A stretch of DNA of 64,000 nucleotides from JAXMHB01 sp046346965 (lineage in GTDB: Bacteria > Pseudomonadota > Gammaproteobacteria > Xanthomonadales > SZUA-5): assembly GCA_046346965.1 (NCBI GenBank), contig JAXMHB010000002.1, positions 310,001 to 374,000 on the forward strand, given 5' to 3'. Shown piece after piece: positions 1 through 9,323 of the stretch. Numbering within the stretch: the stretch's first letter is position 1; each line of letters starts with the position of its first letter. The notes under the pieces were generated by a model, which saw only the letters and a list, made by a program, of their open reading frames with translations, had not been told where the DNA came from and did no database searches. The position numbers and the translations under genes are program-made.

Positions 1-1
1 T

Positions 2-574
2 CTCACCGCGCCGGCCTCGCCCACCACCGTCACCTTCACGTTGACCTGCACCAACGGTACGCAGAGCGTCAACCAACAGACGTCATTGACCGTGACCAGC
101 GGTGGCGGCGGTGGCGGCGGCAGCTGCACGCCGCCATCACCCAACGGCTCGACCAGCCAATGGAACAGCACGCTTGGCAGCATCTGGCCGTCTTACAACG
201 ACGTGCTGCGACTTACGGTCGGCGCCAACCAGTGGACTGCGCTGCAGTTCACCGCCACAGCAAGCGCCACGCAGTTCGGTACCTTCAGCAGCTCGCACTA
301 TCCCGGCGACGGCGACGGGGCGGGCCAGGTTTCGATCTCGACCTCGGCCGGCTGTTTCACCCAATCCGCGCTGGGCGCGAACTGCTTGTCGGGCATTCTG
401 GACCTGCCGGGCGTCAGTTGGTCCAACCAAGCCTCGGGCTTTGCATGCAAGCTCACGCCAGGCGCAACCTATTTCATGAACGTCCAGTTCCCCAGTTGTG
501 CCGGTAACTGCGGACGCGACTTTGGCAACATCCAGCAGCTGCGGATGCCGGGCGCGCGCTCGGACGATCAGTAG
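2..574 (+). CDS. Secreted Cys-containing protein, 5' end outside window
   Basis: The C-terminal 190 residues of a protein whose start lies left of the window. The visible part has the end of an Ig-like beta domain, a run of glycines (about residues 30-40 of the visible part) followed by SCTPP, and then a roughly 130-residue C-terminal domain with W-x-P-S-Y-N-D-V-L-R, PGDG and CGRDFGNIQQ motifs and six or more cysteines, which suggests disulfides in an exported protein. The next gene downstream is a full-length paralog with the same domain order, so a signal peptide and an N-terminal Ig-like domain can be expected here too. I do not recognise a characterised family. The last residues (after IQQ) diverge from the paralog. 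Confidence 0.75.
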   Translation, partial: LTAPASPTTVTFTLTCTNGTQSVNQQTSLTVTSGGGGGGGSCTPPSPNGSTSQWNSTLGSIWPSYNDVLRLTVGANQWTALQFTATASATQFGTFSSSHYPGDGDGAGQVSISTSAGCFTQSALGANCLSGILDLPGVSWSNQASGFACKLTPGATYFMNVQFPSCAGNCGRDFGNIQQLRMPGARSDDQ

Positions 575-607
575 TCTTGCGCCAGAACCCAGGAACTGAA
601 CGAGTCC

Positions 608-1567
608 ATGAATAGCGTTTCGAAAATCTTGCGGGCGGGCGTGGTCGTCTCGGTCGCCTATCTGAGCGCGCCCGTTGGCGCGCAAACCATTTCTCTGGAC
701 AATGTGGCGCCGATTACGCTGTCGACGTCAACCAGCGTCGCTGCTGTCAGCATCGACACCAGCAACGGCAGCGTGATCGTGCGTTCCTCGGCTGGCAATT
801 TGAACCAGTGCCGCAATGTGGGCGGCGGTGGCGGCAACCCCGCAGTGACCTCGTTCGGTCCGAACACCGGAACGGTGCCACCAAGCGGCAACTTCTCGCT
901 GTCCTGGGCTTCAACCAACACCACCTCCTGTACCCCGCAGTTGGGAACCGGAACAATCTGGGCCTCGCTCGGAACTTTGGGCCCCAGTGGCACGCAAGTG
1001 CTGACCGCCCCGGCCACCCAAGGCACCATCCAGTTCCAGATTACCTGCACCAATGGCAGCCAAAGCGCCAGCGCGCAGACCTCCGTGATCGTACAGACCG
1101 GTGGTGGTGGCAGTTGCACGCCGCCGGCCGGTACCACGGGTAACACCGCTGGGTGGAACGGCACCTTGGGTACGGCTTGGCCCTCTTACAACGACGTCTT
1201 GCGTCAGATGATCAGCACGAACACCTGGCTGGCGCTTACTTTCACCGCCAGCAGCAGTTCCACGCAGTTTGGCACGATGAGCACCTCAGGCTTCCCGGGT
1301 GACGGTGGCGGCCTCGGGCAGATCTCGATCTCGAGTTCCGCCGGATGCTTCGACCAGTCCAACCTCGGAGCCAACTGCTTGTCGCCGATCGTCGAATATC
1401 CAGGCGTCAGTTGGAGCAACCAGCCGTCTGCGTTTGCCTGCAAGCTGACCCCCGGCGTCACCTACCAGATGAACTTCTGGTTTCCGACCTGTCCTGGCCT
1501 GTCGTGCGGACGCGACTTCGGGAACATCCAGCAGTTCCTGCGTACCGGTCCCAGCGCCAATCGCTGA
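608..1567 (+). CDS. Secreted Ig-like plus Cys-rich domain protein (paralog of preceding gene)
   Basis: 319 residues. An N-terminal signal peptide (hydrophobic stretch about residues 9-25, ending A-x-A-type GAQ) is followed by a short region, a Gly-Gly linker (about 74-78), an Ig-like domain (about 79-170), a second Gly-rich linker with SCTPP, and a C-terminal domain of about 130 residues carrying YNDVLR, FPGDGGG, several cysteines and CGRDFGNIQQF. It is a tandem duplicate of the gene just upstream, 33 bases away. The Gly-linker/beta-domain layout suggests an extracellular binding or structural protein. No enzyme motif is visible and the function is unknown. Confidence 0.8.
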   Translation: MNSVSKILRAGVVVSVAYLSAPVGAQTISLDNVAPITLSTSTSVAAVSIDTSNGSVIVRSSAGNLNQCRNVGGGGGNPAVTSFGPNTGTVPPSGNFSLSWASTNTTSCTPQLGTGTIWASLGTLGPSGTQVLTAPATQGTIQFQITCTNGSQSASAQTSVIVQTGGGGSCTPPAGTTGNTAGWNGTLGTAWPSYNDVLRQMISTNTWLALTFTASSSSTQFGTMSTSGFPGDGGGLGQISISSSAGCFDQSNLGANCLSPIVEYPGVSWSNQPSAFACKLTPGVTYQMNFWFPTCPGLSCGRDFGNIQQFLRTGPSANR

Positions 1568-1573
1568 GTTCGC

Positions 1574-1599
1574 ACCCATCCGCCACACGGCGGATGGGT
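1574..1599. terminator. Perfect 11-bp hairpin after secreted-protein pair
   Basis: An 11-base arm (ACCCATCCGCC), a 4-base loop (ACAC) and the exact complementary arm begin 6 bases after the stop codon of the upstream gene. No T-run follows, so it may act as an mRNA 3' stabiliser or a factor-dependent stop rather than a classical intrinsic terminator. Confidence 0.5.
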
Positions 1600-1806
1600 C
1601 TGCTCGGGTGTCGCGCCAGTTCCCGTGCTCGGTTCCACTGCCTATCGGCTTCGGGTAGGCTGCGCGCCCCGTCCGCTCGCGATCAGTCGCGGGAACCTTC
1701 CAGCCTACAGATGGTCCTAATGGGTCATCCGCGCTGACACCCTCGCTCGCTGGATCTCCCAGTAGCGCAGGTGGCGCCGTCCGCACTCAGGTCTTCAGGA
1801 GATGCC

Positions 1807-2763
1807 GTGTTTCCCATTCGTACGATTGCTTTGATCCTCGCCCTGGTCGCGGGCTCCGCTGGGGCGCAAACCCCGCCAGCCAATGCGCCAGTGACGCCGC
1901 CGGCAAACGGCTGCGCGCGCCCGGAGTGCCCGCTCGCCCAGCGTGGCCAGGCGACAATCACCGTGGCGGATCTGCAGGCCAAGTTGCGCACGCTCGAACC
2001 CAAGCAGCAGAACGTACTGCTGTCTGACCCCAAACAATTGACCACCGTGATCGAGAATCTGCTGATCACGCGCCAGCTGGCGATGGCCGCCGATCAGGAA
2101 GCCGCCGCGGCCGACCCGATCGTGCAAGCCCGAATTCGCCAGCTGAGCGACGAAGTGCTCAGCATCTATCGATTGGATGAAGTGCGCGCCGAGCGCATCC
2201 GTGGCGACTTCGAGCGCCTGGCCAAAGAGCACTATCTGACCAACAAGGCAGCGATGGTGCAGCCGCGCTCGGTCACCGTCCGGCATCTGTTGATCGACAC
2301 CAAGACGCGCAGCGACGCCGAGGCACTGAAGATGGCGCAGGATTTGGCAAAGACGCTGGCGGGCGCCGACGACAAGACCTTTACCGACGCCGTTCTGGAG
2401 AAGTCGGATGATCCCAGCAAGGGTCTCAATGGCGGCATTTTCGAGGTGGTGGAAGGCAACCCGCAGCTTGATCCCGCCTTCGTACGTGGTGCGCTGGCGC
2501 TGACCAAAGCAGGCGAGCTGTCGCCGCCGGTCAAGAGCAGCTTTGGTTACCACCTGCTGCGCGCCGTGGAAGTGAAGCCCGCAGGCACGGTGCCCTTCGA
2601 GCAGGCCAAGCCGACGATCATCGAGAAGCTTCGCCAGGACGCGCGTCGCCGCGTGGTCAGCGAGTACCGCAATGAGCTGATGGCGGAAGGCGAGCTCAAG
2701 CTGTATCAGGACAATATGAGCGCGCTGATTCTCAGCGACGATCCGAGCAAGCCGCAGCAGTGA
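1807..2763 (+). CDS. Periplasmic parvulin-type peptidyl-prolyl cis-trans isomerase
   Basis: 318 residues from the GTG at 1807, chosen because AGGAG lies at 1797-1801, five bases upstream, and because this start gives a clean signal peptide ending AGAQ; an in-frame GTG at 1771 would add 12 unlikely residues. After a Pro-rich linker with a CxxxxC pair (about residues 36-41) comes a SurA/PpiD-like helical N-terminal region. The parvulin domain follows at about 153-258, with VRHLLI, GGxF and FGYHLL signature segments. It should catalyse proline isomerisation or act as a chaperone on exported proteins. The polysaccharide export operon begins 41 bases downstream, but no functional link is evident. 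Confidence 0.85.
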   Translation: MFPIRTIALILALVAGSAGAQTPPANAPVTPPANGCARPECPLAQRGQATITVADLQAKLRTLEPKQQNVLLSDPKQLTTVIENLLITRQLAMAADQEAAAADPIVQARIRQLSDEVLSIYRLDEVRAERIRGDFERLAKEHYLTNKAAMVQPRSVTVRHLLIDTKTRSDAEALKMAQDLAKTLAGADDKTFTDAVLEKSDDPSKGLNGGIFEVVEGNPQLDPAFVRGALALTKAGELSPPVKSSFGYHLLRAVEVKPAGTVPFEQAKPTIIEKLRQDARRRVVSEYRNELMAEGELKLYQDNMSALILSDDPSKPQQ

Positions 2764-2804
2764 TCGAACGACGGGTGCGCGAATCCGGTGTCGAGGGCTG
2801 ATTC

Positions 2805-3566
2805 GTGCACCTGTTCTGGCATTTCTTCCAGCGCGACTTCAAGTCGCGCTACCTGGGTAGCCTGAGCGGCTTGCTGTGGGCGGTGGTGCATCCGGCGCTG
2901 CAGCTGTTGATGTACGCCACCGTCTTCGAGCAGATCTTCAAGGCACGCATTCCGGGTGCCGAAGCCCACGGCTTCGTCGCCTATGTGGGCGTGGCGTTCT
3001 GGGCGTGGACCCTGTACGCCGACGCCGCATCCAGGGCCGTCGGCAGCATCGTCGAAAACGCCGCTTTGATCGGCAAGGTGGCGGTATCGCCCGTCTTGCT
3101 GGTGTGCTCGGCGGTGGCGGCCACCGCCGCCCTGCATCTGGTGGGCTACGCGGCGGCGTTGACGCTGCTGGCGATCACCGGTTCCAGCATTCATGGCTTG
3201 GGTGTGCTGCTGGCCATTCCGGTCTACGGTCTGCTGCTGATGCTCACGCTCGGTGTATCGCTGATGTTGTCGGCAGTGCAGGTTTTCGTGCGCGACCTTG
3301 CCCAGGTGTGGACGCAGATGCTGGCCTTCTGGTTCTTCTTGACGCCGGTGCTGTACTCGCGCGCCATGCTGCCGGAGTTCGCCCAGGATCTGATGCGTTG
3401 GAACCCGTTGACCTACTACCCGGAGCGCCTGCGCGTGCTGATACTCGAGGGCGAGTACGCACTCACGATGGCTGACGCTCACGCCCTGATCGTTGCCCTC
3501 TGCGCACTGGGGCTCGGCGTTTTGGTATTCCAGCGCTTGCGCCGGCATTTCGAGGACTTCCTGTGA
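2805..3566 (+). CDS. wzm: ABC-2 type polysaccharide export permease (Wzm-like)
   Basis: 253 residues from a GTG start, with about six predicted membrane segments and the N-terminal RDFKSRYLGS...G-LW motif typical of ABC-2 permeases that export O-antigen or capsular polysaccharide. It would form the membrane channel moving undecaprenyl-linked glycan across the inner membrane. It overlaps the ATPase gene by four bases (GTGA), so the two halves of the transporter are translationally coupled. Glycosyltransferase and methyltransferase genes follow in the same direction, which supports a surface-polysaccharide role rather than drug export. Confidence 0.88.
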   Translation: MHLFWHFFQRDFKSRYLGSLSGLLWAVVHPALQLLMYATVFEQIFKARIPGAEAHGFVAYVGVAFWAWTLYADAASRAVGSIVENAALIGKVAVSPVLLVCSAVAATAALHLVGYAAALTLLAITGSSIHGLGVLLAIPVYGLLLMLTLGVSLMLSAVQVFVRDLAQVWTQMLAFWFFLTPVLYSRAMLPEFAQDLMRWNPLTYYPERLRVLILEGEYALTMADAHALIVALCALGLGVLVFQRLRRHFEDFL

Positions 3567-4741
3567 GCGAAGTGCTGGTTGAGTTGCGCGGTGTTGGCAA
3601 GCGCTACCCGCTGGTGCACCGCAAAGCCGATCGGATGCGCGCGCTGCTGCGTCTGTTGGTGGGGCGCCGCGGTGCCGCCGACATTCCCGTGCTGCAGGAT
3701 GTCAATCTGACCGTGCGCCGCGGCGAGTCGCTGGGTGTGATCGGCGAGAACGGCGCTGGCAAATCGACCCTGCTCAAGGTGCTGACTGGCGTGCTGAATG
3801 CCAGCGAAGGGCAGGTCAGCGTCCATGGCTCGATCGGTGCCTTGCTGGAGCTAGGGGCGGGCTTTCATCCCGAGTACACCGGTCGCGAGAACATCGCCAC
3901 GGCGGCGGCGCTGATCGGCATGCGGCCCGAAGAGATCCGTGCGCAAACGCCGTCCATCATCGAGTTTGCTGATATCGGCCGCTATATCGACGAACCGATC
4001 AAGCATTACTCCACCGGCATGGTGGTGCGCCTCGGCTTTGCCATCGTGGCCGCGCGTCGGCCTGACCTCTTGATCACTGACGAGGTGCTTGCGGTCGGCG
4101 ACGAGTCCTTCCAGAAGAAGTGCGTGCGCTGGATCGAGGAATACCTGAAAGGCGGCGGCACGCTGCTCTTGGTGTCGCACAGCATGTACCACGTGCAGAA
4201 GCTGTGCCGGCACGCCATCTGGCTGCAGCAGGGGCGTGTGCAGGCCTATGGCGATGTGTTCGATGTCACCCAGGACTATCTCGCCTATCACGAGCGCAAG
4301 ACGGCGGCCGAAGCCGATGCGGGGCGCGCCGTGGTCAGCAGCGAGGGCTATCGCATCGAGGCCATCCGCATGAATGGGCAGACCAGCCTGGTGCCGCTGG
4401 TGATCCCGGCCGGGCGCCATCTGGACATCGAGGTGGAGCTGTACTCGCCCGACGGGCGGCCGCCGCAGATGGCGGTGGGCCTGACGCGCGTCGACGGTAC
4501 CGCCGTCTATGGCACATCGAGTGAGATCGATGCCGCTACGCCGCAGGCGCTGGACGTGCATCGCTATCGCTATCGCGTGCGCTTTGAAGCGCTGGCGCTG
4601 CTGCCTGGCGGCTATACCGTCAAACTGCACGCAATGGACCCGGAAGGTTTGCGCCTGTTCGACACTGAGCAGCGCGAACTGGTGATCCGCAGCGAGAGCC
4701 GCGAGTTCGGTCTGGTGCATCTGCCGCACCATTGGTCATGA
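3563..4741 (+). CDS. wzt: ABC transporter ATP-binding protein with glycan-binding C-terminal domain (Wzt-like)
   Basis: 392 residues, GTG start overlapping the permease stop. The nucleotide-binding domain (about 1-235) has the Walker A GENGAGKST, the shortened signature YSTGM common in polysaccharide exporters, Walker B LLITDEVLAVGD and a switch SHS. A C-terminal beta-sandwich of about 140 residues (about 250-390) matches the Wzt C-terminal domain, which in known systems reads the modified non-reducing end of the O-polysaccharide before export. The methyltransferase two genes downstream could supply such a terminal modification. That is an inference from context. Confidence 0.88.
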   Translation: MSEVLVELRGVGKRYPLVHRKADRMRALLRLLVGRRGAADIPVLQDVNLTVRRGESLGVIGENGAGKSTLLKVLTGVLNASEGQVSVHGSIGALLELGAGFHPEYTGRENIATAAALIGMRPEEIRAQTPSIIEFADIGRYIDEPIKHYSTGMVVRLGFAIVAARRPDLLITDEVLAVGDESFQKKCVRWIEEYLKGGGTLLLVSHSMYHVQKLCRHAIWLQQGRVQAYGDVFDVTQDYLAYHERKTAAEADAGRAVVSSEGYRIEAIRMNGQTSLVPLVIPAGRHLDIEVELYSPDGRPPQMAVGLTRVDGTAVYGTSSEIDAATPQALDVHRYRYRVRFEALALLPGGYTVKLHAMDPEGLRLFDTEQRELVIRSESREFGLVHLPHHWS

Positions 4742-5565
4742 GTGCGATCGATATCGTCATTCCGGTGTACAACGCGGCGCCCTTGCTGGCGCGCTGCTTG
4801 ACCGCGCTCGATCGCTGGACTGACGCCGGCGAGGCGCGCGTCTGGGTGATCGACGATGCCTCGCCAGATCCGGCCATCCAGCCGCTGCTGCAGGACTGGC
4901 GTGCGCGTTCGCCGCTCGCGCCTACCGTCTTGCGCAACGCACAGAACCTTGGCTTTGTCGGCAGCGTCAATCGCGGCATGCGCGAAAGCCGCGCCGATGT
5001 GCTGCTGCTCAATGCCGACACCGAGGTGACGCCGGGATGGCTGCCGCGCATGCGGGCGCCGCTCGCGGACCCGCGCGTCGCCACGGTCACGCCGTTCTCC
5101 AATAACGCCGAGATCTGCTCCTGGCCCGAATTCTGTCGCGCGCACCCGGTTCCGAGCGACTCGGAGGTCATCGCCGCCGCTTTCGCCGGCGAGCCGCCGG
5201 AATGGATCGACCTGCCGACCGCGGTCGGTTTCTGCATGTTGATTCGCCGTGCCACGCTGGACGCGATCGGCGATTTTGATCAGGCCACCTTCGGTCGTGG
5301 ATATGGTGAGGAGAACGATTTCTGCCTGCGCGCCGCCGGGCACGGCTGGCGCAATGTCATCGCCACCGATGCCTACGTCGTACACGCCGGCGGCGGATCT
5401 TTTGCGCCGCTGGGTCTGAAACCCGGCGGCGACAACCTGCAGCGCCTGCTGGCTCGCTATCCCGGCTACAATGCGCAGGTGGCGGCGTTCATCGCCGCCG
5501 ACCCGCTGGCGCCGATCCGGGCCCGAGTCGCCGCCCGCTATGCACTACTGCGCGGCACCGCCTAG
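4738..5565 (+). CDS. Family 2 glycosyltransferase
   Basis: 275 residues from the ATG at 4738, which forms an ATGA overlap with the ATPase stop; a TTG two codons earlier is less likely. The GT-A fold is shown by the N-terminal DIVIPVYNAAPLL, the VIDDASPD nucleotide-binding segment and the LLLNADTEV metal-binding (DxD-like) motif. GYGEENDFCLR in the second half is the usual acceptor/catalytic-base region. It should transfer a sugar from a nucleotide donor to a lipid-linked glycan in the cytoplasm as part of the export operon. Confidence 0.87.
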   Translation: MSAIDIVIPVYNAAPLLARCLTALDRWTDAGEARVWVIDDASPDPAIQPLLQDWRARSPLAPTVLRNAQNLGFVGSVNRGMRESRADVLLLNADTEVTPGWLPRMRAPLADPRVATVTPFSNNAEICSWPEFCRAHPVPSDSEVIAAAFAGEPPEWIDLPTAVGFCMLIRRATLDAIGDFDQATFGRGYGEENDFCLRAAGHGWRNVIATDAYVVHAGGGSFAPLGLKPGGDNLQRLLARYPGYNAQVAAFIAADPLAPIRARVAARYALLRGTA

Positions 5566-5627
5566 TTCAAATCGATGGAAACCCTTCTGGAACCGCGCGC
5601 CGGCCACGCCGTCGCTGTCTGCCGACG

Positions 5628-6533
5628 ATGACTGATTCAAATCCCCCGGTACTGACCTTCACTGGCGAACGCTTCACGCCCGAGTGTGTGCGCGAGATCT
5701 GGTACGAGCACATGCACCGTTATGCCTTTGCGGCGGCGCTCGCGCCTGGACGGCGGGTGCTCGACGCCGCCTGCGGCGAGGGCTATGGCAGTGCGCTGCT
5801 GGCCGCGGCGGGTGCCGAGGTGCTGGGCGTCGATATCTCCCCCGAAGCCATCGCCCACGCCCAATCCCGCTATGGCGACCGCGCCAATCTGCGCTTTGCG
5901 CAGGCTGACGTCAGCCGGTTGGATGGACTGGCCGAGCACAGCTTCGACCTGATCGTCTCCTTTGAAACGCTGGAGCACGTGCACGCACAGGAAGCCATGC
6001 TGGCGCGTTTCGAGCGCTTGCTCGCGCCTGCTGGCGTATTGCTGGTGTCCTCGCCCGACAAGCGCACCTACAGCGACCTGACCGGCTATCGCAACGAGCA
6101 CCACGTGCGCGAGCTGTACCGGGACGAACTCGAAGCCTTGCTGCATCGGCATTTTCCGGTCGTGCGCCTGCTGGGGCAGAAGCTGTTGTTTCAATCGGTG
6201 TTGTGGGACCCGGATCAGGCGCCGGTACACGCGTGCGCCGCCACGCTGCAGGCGGACGGGCAACTCAGTCCGAGGCTGGATTACGCGCCGCTGTACTACC
6301 TCGCACTGTGCGCGCGTGCGGCCGCCGACCTGCCCTTGCCGGCGGGCAGCGTGCACTGCTTCGGCGATGCGGCGGAGTCCGTGTACACGCATTACAACGA
6401 CGAAGTGCGCAAGCACATCGCCGCCGGCCATCGTCTGATGGCGCAAGAACGTGAAATCGATCAACTGCGCGAGGAACTCGCGCAGGCCAAGGCGCAGATC
6501 GCGCAACTCAGTCACCAAGGAAGGAATGCATGA
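5628..6533 (+). CDS. SAM-dependent class I methyltransferase
   Basis: 301 residues. Motif I VLDAACGEGYGSALLAA (about 39-55), an acidic residue after the next strand (VLGVDIS) and FDLIVSFETLEH (motif IV region) give the class I fold. The C-terminal 30 residues form a short coiled coil. The family is used for sugar or lipid-linked glycan methylation in O-antigen loci. Its place between glycosyltransferases and the Wzt-type ATPase suggests methylation of the exported polysaccharide, perhaps as chain terminator. The stop codon overlaps the next start (ATGA). Confidence 0.82.
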   Translation: MTDSNPPVLTFTGERFTPECVREIWYEHMHRYAFAAALAPGRRVLDAACGEGYGSALLAAAGAEVLGVDISPEAIAHAQSRYGDRANLRFAQADVSRLDGLAEHSFDLIVSFETLEHVHAQEAMLARFERLLAPAGVLLVSSPDKRTYSDLTGYRNEHHVRELYRDELEALLHRHFPVVRLLGQKLLFQSVLWDPDQAPVHACAATLQADGQLSPRLDYAPLYYLALCARAAADLPLPAGSVHCFGDAAESVYTHYNDEVRKHIAAGHRLMAQEREIDQLREELAQAKAQIAQLSHQGRNA

Positions 6534-8338
6534 GCGCAGTGATGCCCCGCCACCAGGCAGACACCCTGTACGCCGCCGACGATGGTCTGGTGGCGCCGCT
6601 GTCGAATCAGGAGTGCATGGTCCAGAACCCGCGTACCCAGGAACGCCATGTGATGACCTTCGAGGTCTTCCAGGCGCTGGATCAGTGCAAGGGCTTCGGC
6701 ACCATGGACGAGCATCTGCAGTCGGTGCTGCAGGCGCTGCCGGAGTTGCGCGGACAGGAAGAGGCGGCGCGCCGTGTGCTCGGCGGTTTTGTCGAGCGCG
6801 GTCTGCTGCAAACGGCCGAACAGGTGGTCGCCGGTTTCGAGGGCGTGCCGGGGCGCCGTTTGGCCACGCTGGGCCCGGTGTTCGTGCTGGCGGAAGACCG
6901 CCCCGAAGGCCTCGCGCGGGTGCTGGACAGCCTGATCAAGAACGGCGATGCCATGCTCGATCGCCTGCCGATCGTGGTGCTCGATGGCTCGCGCAGCCAG
7001 AGTTCACGCGAGGCCAATCGCCGCGTCATCGACGAGCGTCGCCGCGATGCCGGCTTGCGCTACCTCGGCAACGCCGAGCGCGCCGCTTTCGTCGCGCGCC
7101 TGCAGGGCCAGCTGAAGCCGCATGCGGCGGTGCTGCCCTGGCTGCTCGGCGAGGACGAGGCGCCCACGCGTGCGCAGCTCTATAACTGGATGCTGCTGCT
7201 GGCTTCCGGGCGCCGTCCGCTGGTGTTCGACGATCGCCAGTTCCTGCCGCAGCGCGAGATGCCTGGTGCGCGCGGTGGCGTCGACTTGCTGCACGCGCAG
7301 CAGCGCGAGGCCTGGTTCTACACGCCGGACCAGCCGATTCCGGCCAAAGAAGTCGATTTCGAGGATGGCCTGCTCGGCACGCTGGCGCACAAGTACGTCG
7401 GCGAGAGTCTGGGCCGCTGCGTCAGTCAGGCCGGCCGTCTGCACCTGGCGGCGCAAGCGCTCAAGGGTGCTTCGTTGCCCTCGATCCGCGCCTTTGAGCC
7501 CAACGGGCGCGTCGCCGCGCTGATTCAGGGCAGCGTCGGCTCAATCGAGTCGCCGCACAATATCTGGCTGTATCAGCTCGACAAGGCCTCGCGCGATCGC
7601 CTGTGGTCCAGCCGCGAGTTCTATCTGCGCGTCCATGAGGGCGATCACACGTGCCACGGTCTGACGCGGGCGCGTGTCAGTCTGGCCTCGGTCTATCAGC
7701 CGACCGCCATCGATCTGTCGGTGCTCTCCGGCTTCGCGCTGCCGCACGCTGGCCCGCGGGTGGGGCCGAGCTTTGGCGTGCTGACGCGCTTTTTTGATCC
7801 GGAGTCGGTCGTTCTGCACGAGACCACGGCCGTCGGCAGCCAGTGGCAGCCGCCGCTGAAGCGCTCGGAAGCCGCTCGCAAGGCGTTCACGCCGAACAGC
7901 GCGAGCTTCTTCACCGATCATCTGCAGGCACGCGCCGGCGAGTGCCGCGCCAGTGCGGCGGCCGATCGCGCCCAATACTTGGCGGCCTTGATGGAGGATT
8001 TTGCGGCGTCCAGCAGCGACGCGCTGCAGGGCGAGCTGTCGACCTACTTGAGCTACAAGCGCGCCGAGCTGGTTGCCGACCTGCAGCGACGCCTGGAAGC
8101 GGCGGGCAAGCAGGCGCCGATCTACTGGGAAGCCGATCTGCGCGAGATCATCCAGTCCACCGGCAAGGAACTGACCCGCACCGGCGTGCCGCGACTGGCG
8201 GAATGGCCGGAGTCGCTGGATGCCGCGGGCGCGGCCGAGCGCCTGCGTACCGAGGCGCGCCAGTTGGCGGCTGCGGTACGCGCCTGGCCGGCAGCCTTCG
8301 AACTGGCGCCGCGCTTCGCCGACGCGCTGCTGGCCTAA
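6530..8338 (+). CDS. Large protein of unknown function in the polysaccharide operon
   Basis: 602 residues, ATGA overlap with the methyltransferase gene. I do not recognise a named family. The first ~100 residues (MTFEVFQAL, then a helix-rich segment ending VERGLL) resemble the small winged-helix fold of PqqD-like recognition domains. The middle contains PIVVLDGS and LLASGRRPLVFDDRQFL, reminiscent of glycosyltransferase nucleotide/DD segments. The C-terminal third is helical with no motif. No signal peptide or membrane segment is seen, so it is probably cytoplasmic. The overlaps on both sides place it firmly in the glycan operon; a GT-like role is an inference. Confidence 0.7.
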   Translation: MSAVMPRHQADTLYAADDGLVAPLSNQECMVQNPRTQERHVMTFEVFQALDQCKGFGTMDEHLQSVLQALPELRGQEEAARRVLGGFVERGLLQTAEQVVAGFEGVPGRRLATLGPVFVLAEDRPEGLARVLDSLIKNGDAMLDRLPIVVLDGSRSQSSREANRRVIDERRRDAGLRYLGNAERAAFVARLQGQLKPHAAVLPWLLGEDEAPTRAQLYNWMLLLASGRRPLVFDDRQFLPQREMPGARGGVDLLHAQQREAWFYTPDQPIPAKEVDFEDGLLGTLAHKYVGESLGRCVSQAGRLHLAAQALKGASLPSIRAFEPNGRVAALIQGSVGSIESPHNIWLYQLDKASRDRLWSSREFYLRVHEGDHTCHGLTRARVSLASVYQPTAIDLSVLSGFALPHAGPRVGPSFGVLTRFFDPESVVLHETTAVGSQWQPPLKRSEAARKAFTPNSASFFTDHLQARAGECRASAAADRAQYLAALMEDFAASSSDALQGELSTYLSYKRAELVADLQRRLEAAGKQAPIYWEADLREIIQSTGKELTRTGVPRLAEWPESLDAAGAAERLRTEARQLAAAVRAWPAAFELAPRFADALLA

Positions 8339-8365
8339 GTGCCGGACGACCGCCGGAGCGGGCGC

Positions 8366-9211
8366 ATGCGCATCGCCGTGGTGGTCGTCAACTATCACAC
8401 CGGCGCGGTGCTGGGCGACTGCCTGCGCCGCGCGCTGGCCAATCCTGAAGTGGCCGAATTGGCGCTGGTCGACAACGGTTCCGTCGAGGGCGAGATCGAC
8501 CAGTTGCTCGCCGAGCTGCAGGATCGCCGCGTGCTGCGGCTGGACATGCCGCACAACCCGGGCTTTGCGGTGTCCTGCAACCGCGGCGCGCGGATGACAC
8601 ACTCGCCCTGGCTGCTGTTTCTCAATCCCGATTGCCTGCTGGAAGCCGACAGCTTGGGGCGGCTGGCGCAGACCGCCATCGCCCGACCGGCGCTGGGGGC
8701 GCTGGGCGCCGCGCTGATCGATGACCGCGGCCAAGTCGATCCGGCCAGTCTGCGCCGTGATCCGCTGCCCGCACGCGCAATCGCCAGCGCGCTGCATCTG
8801 GACCGCTGGGTGGAAGGCGTCGCGCAGCCGCTGCCCGACAACTCAGCGCCGGTCCTGGCCGAAGCCATCTCGGGTGCGCTGATGCTGGTGCGGCGCGAGG
8901 TGTATGCGGCCACGCGCGGCTTCGACGAGGGCTACTTCATGCACGGCGAGGATCTGGACCTGTGCCGGCGCATCCGCGAGCTGGGCTATGAGGTCTGGAT
9001 GGACCCGGCCGTTCGCGTGCTACACCTCAAGGGCGTATCGACGCGCCGCCGACCGCTGCGGGTCATGCTCGCCAAGCACCGCGGCCTGCTGCGCTACTTC
9101 GACAAGTTCGATGCGCCGCGGACCGCCTGGCCGTTGCGCTGGGCAATTCGACTTGGCGCGTACGCGCGACTGCTGATCGGACTCGGCCTCGGTCTGCTGC
9201 GACGACCGTAG
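8366..9211 (+). CDS. Family 2 glycosyltransferase (rhamnosyltransferase-like)
   Basis: 281 residues from the ATG at 8366, preceded by GGAG at 8355-8358; an in-frame GTG at 8339 is the alternative and would add nine polar residues. MRIAVVVVNYHTG begins the GT-A fold, LVDNGS follows, LFLNPDCLLE is the DxD-like metal site, and GYFMHGEDLDLCRR is the acceptor region typical of WbbL-type rhamnosyltransferases. It is the last gene of the glycan operon. About 110 bases separate it from the cyclase gene. Confidence 0.87.
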   Translation: MRIAVVVVNYHTGAVLGDCLRRALANPEVAELALVDNGSVEGEIDQLLAELQDRRVLRLDMPHNPGFAVSCNRGARMTHSPWLLFLNPDCLLEADSLGRLAQTAIARPALGALGAALIDDRGQVDPASLRRDPLPARAIASALHLDRWVEGVAQPLPDNSAPVLAEAISGALMLVRREVYAATRGFDEGYFMHGEDLDLCRRIRELGYEVWMDPAVRVLHLKGVSTRRRPLRVMLAKHRGLLRYFDKFDAPRTAWPLRWAIRLGAYARLLIGLGLGLLRRP

Positions 9212-9323
9212 CAGCAGCCGCGCTGCGCTATCGCCGATCGGCCAAATCGTACACAATCGCATCTTGAAACCGGCACTACGCGTTTGCTCGACCGAACGCA
9301 TTCGCTGCCGCTGGGCGTAAACC

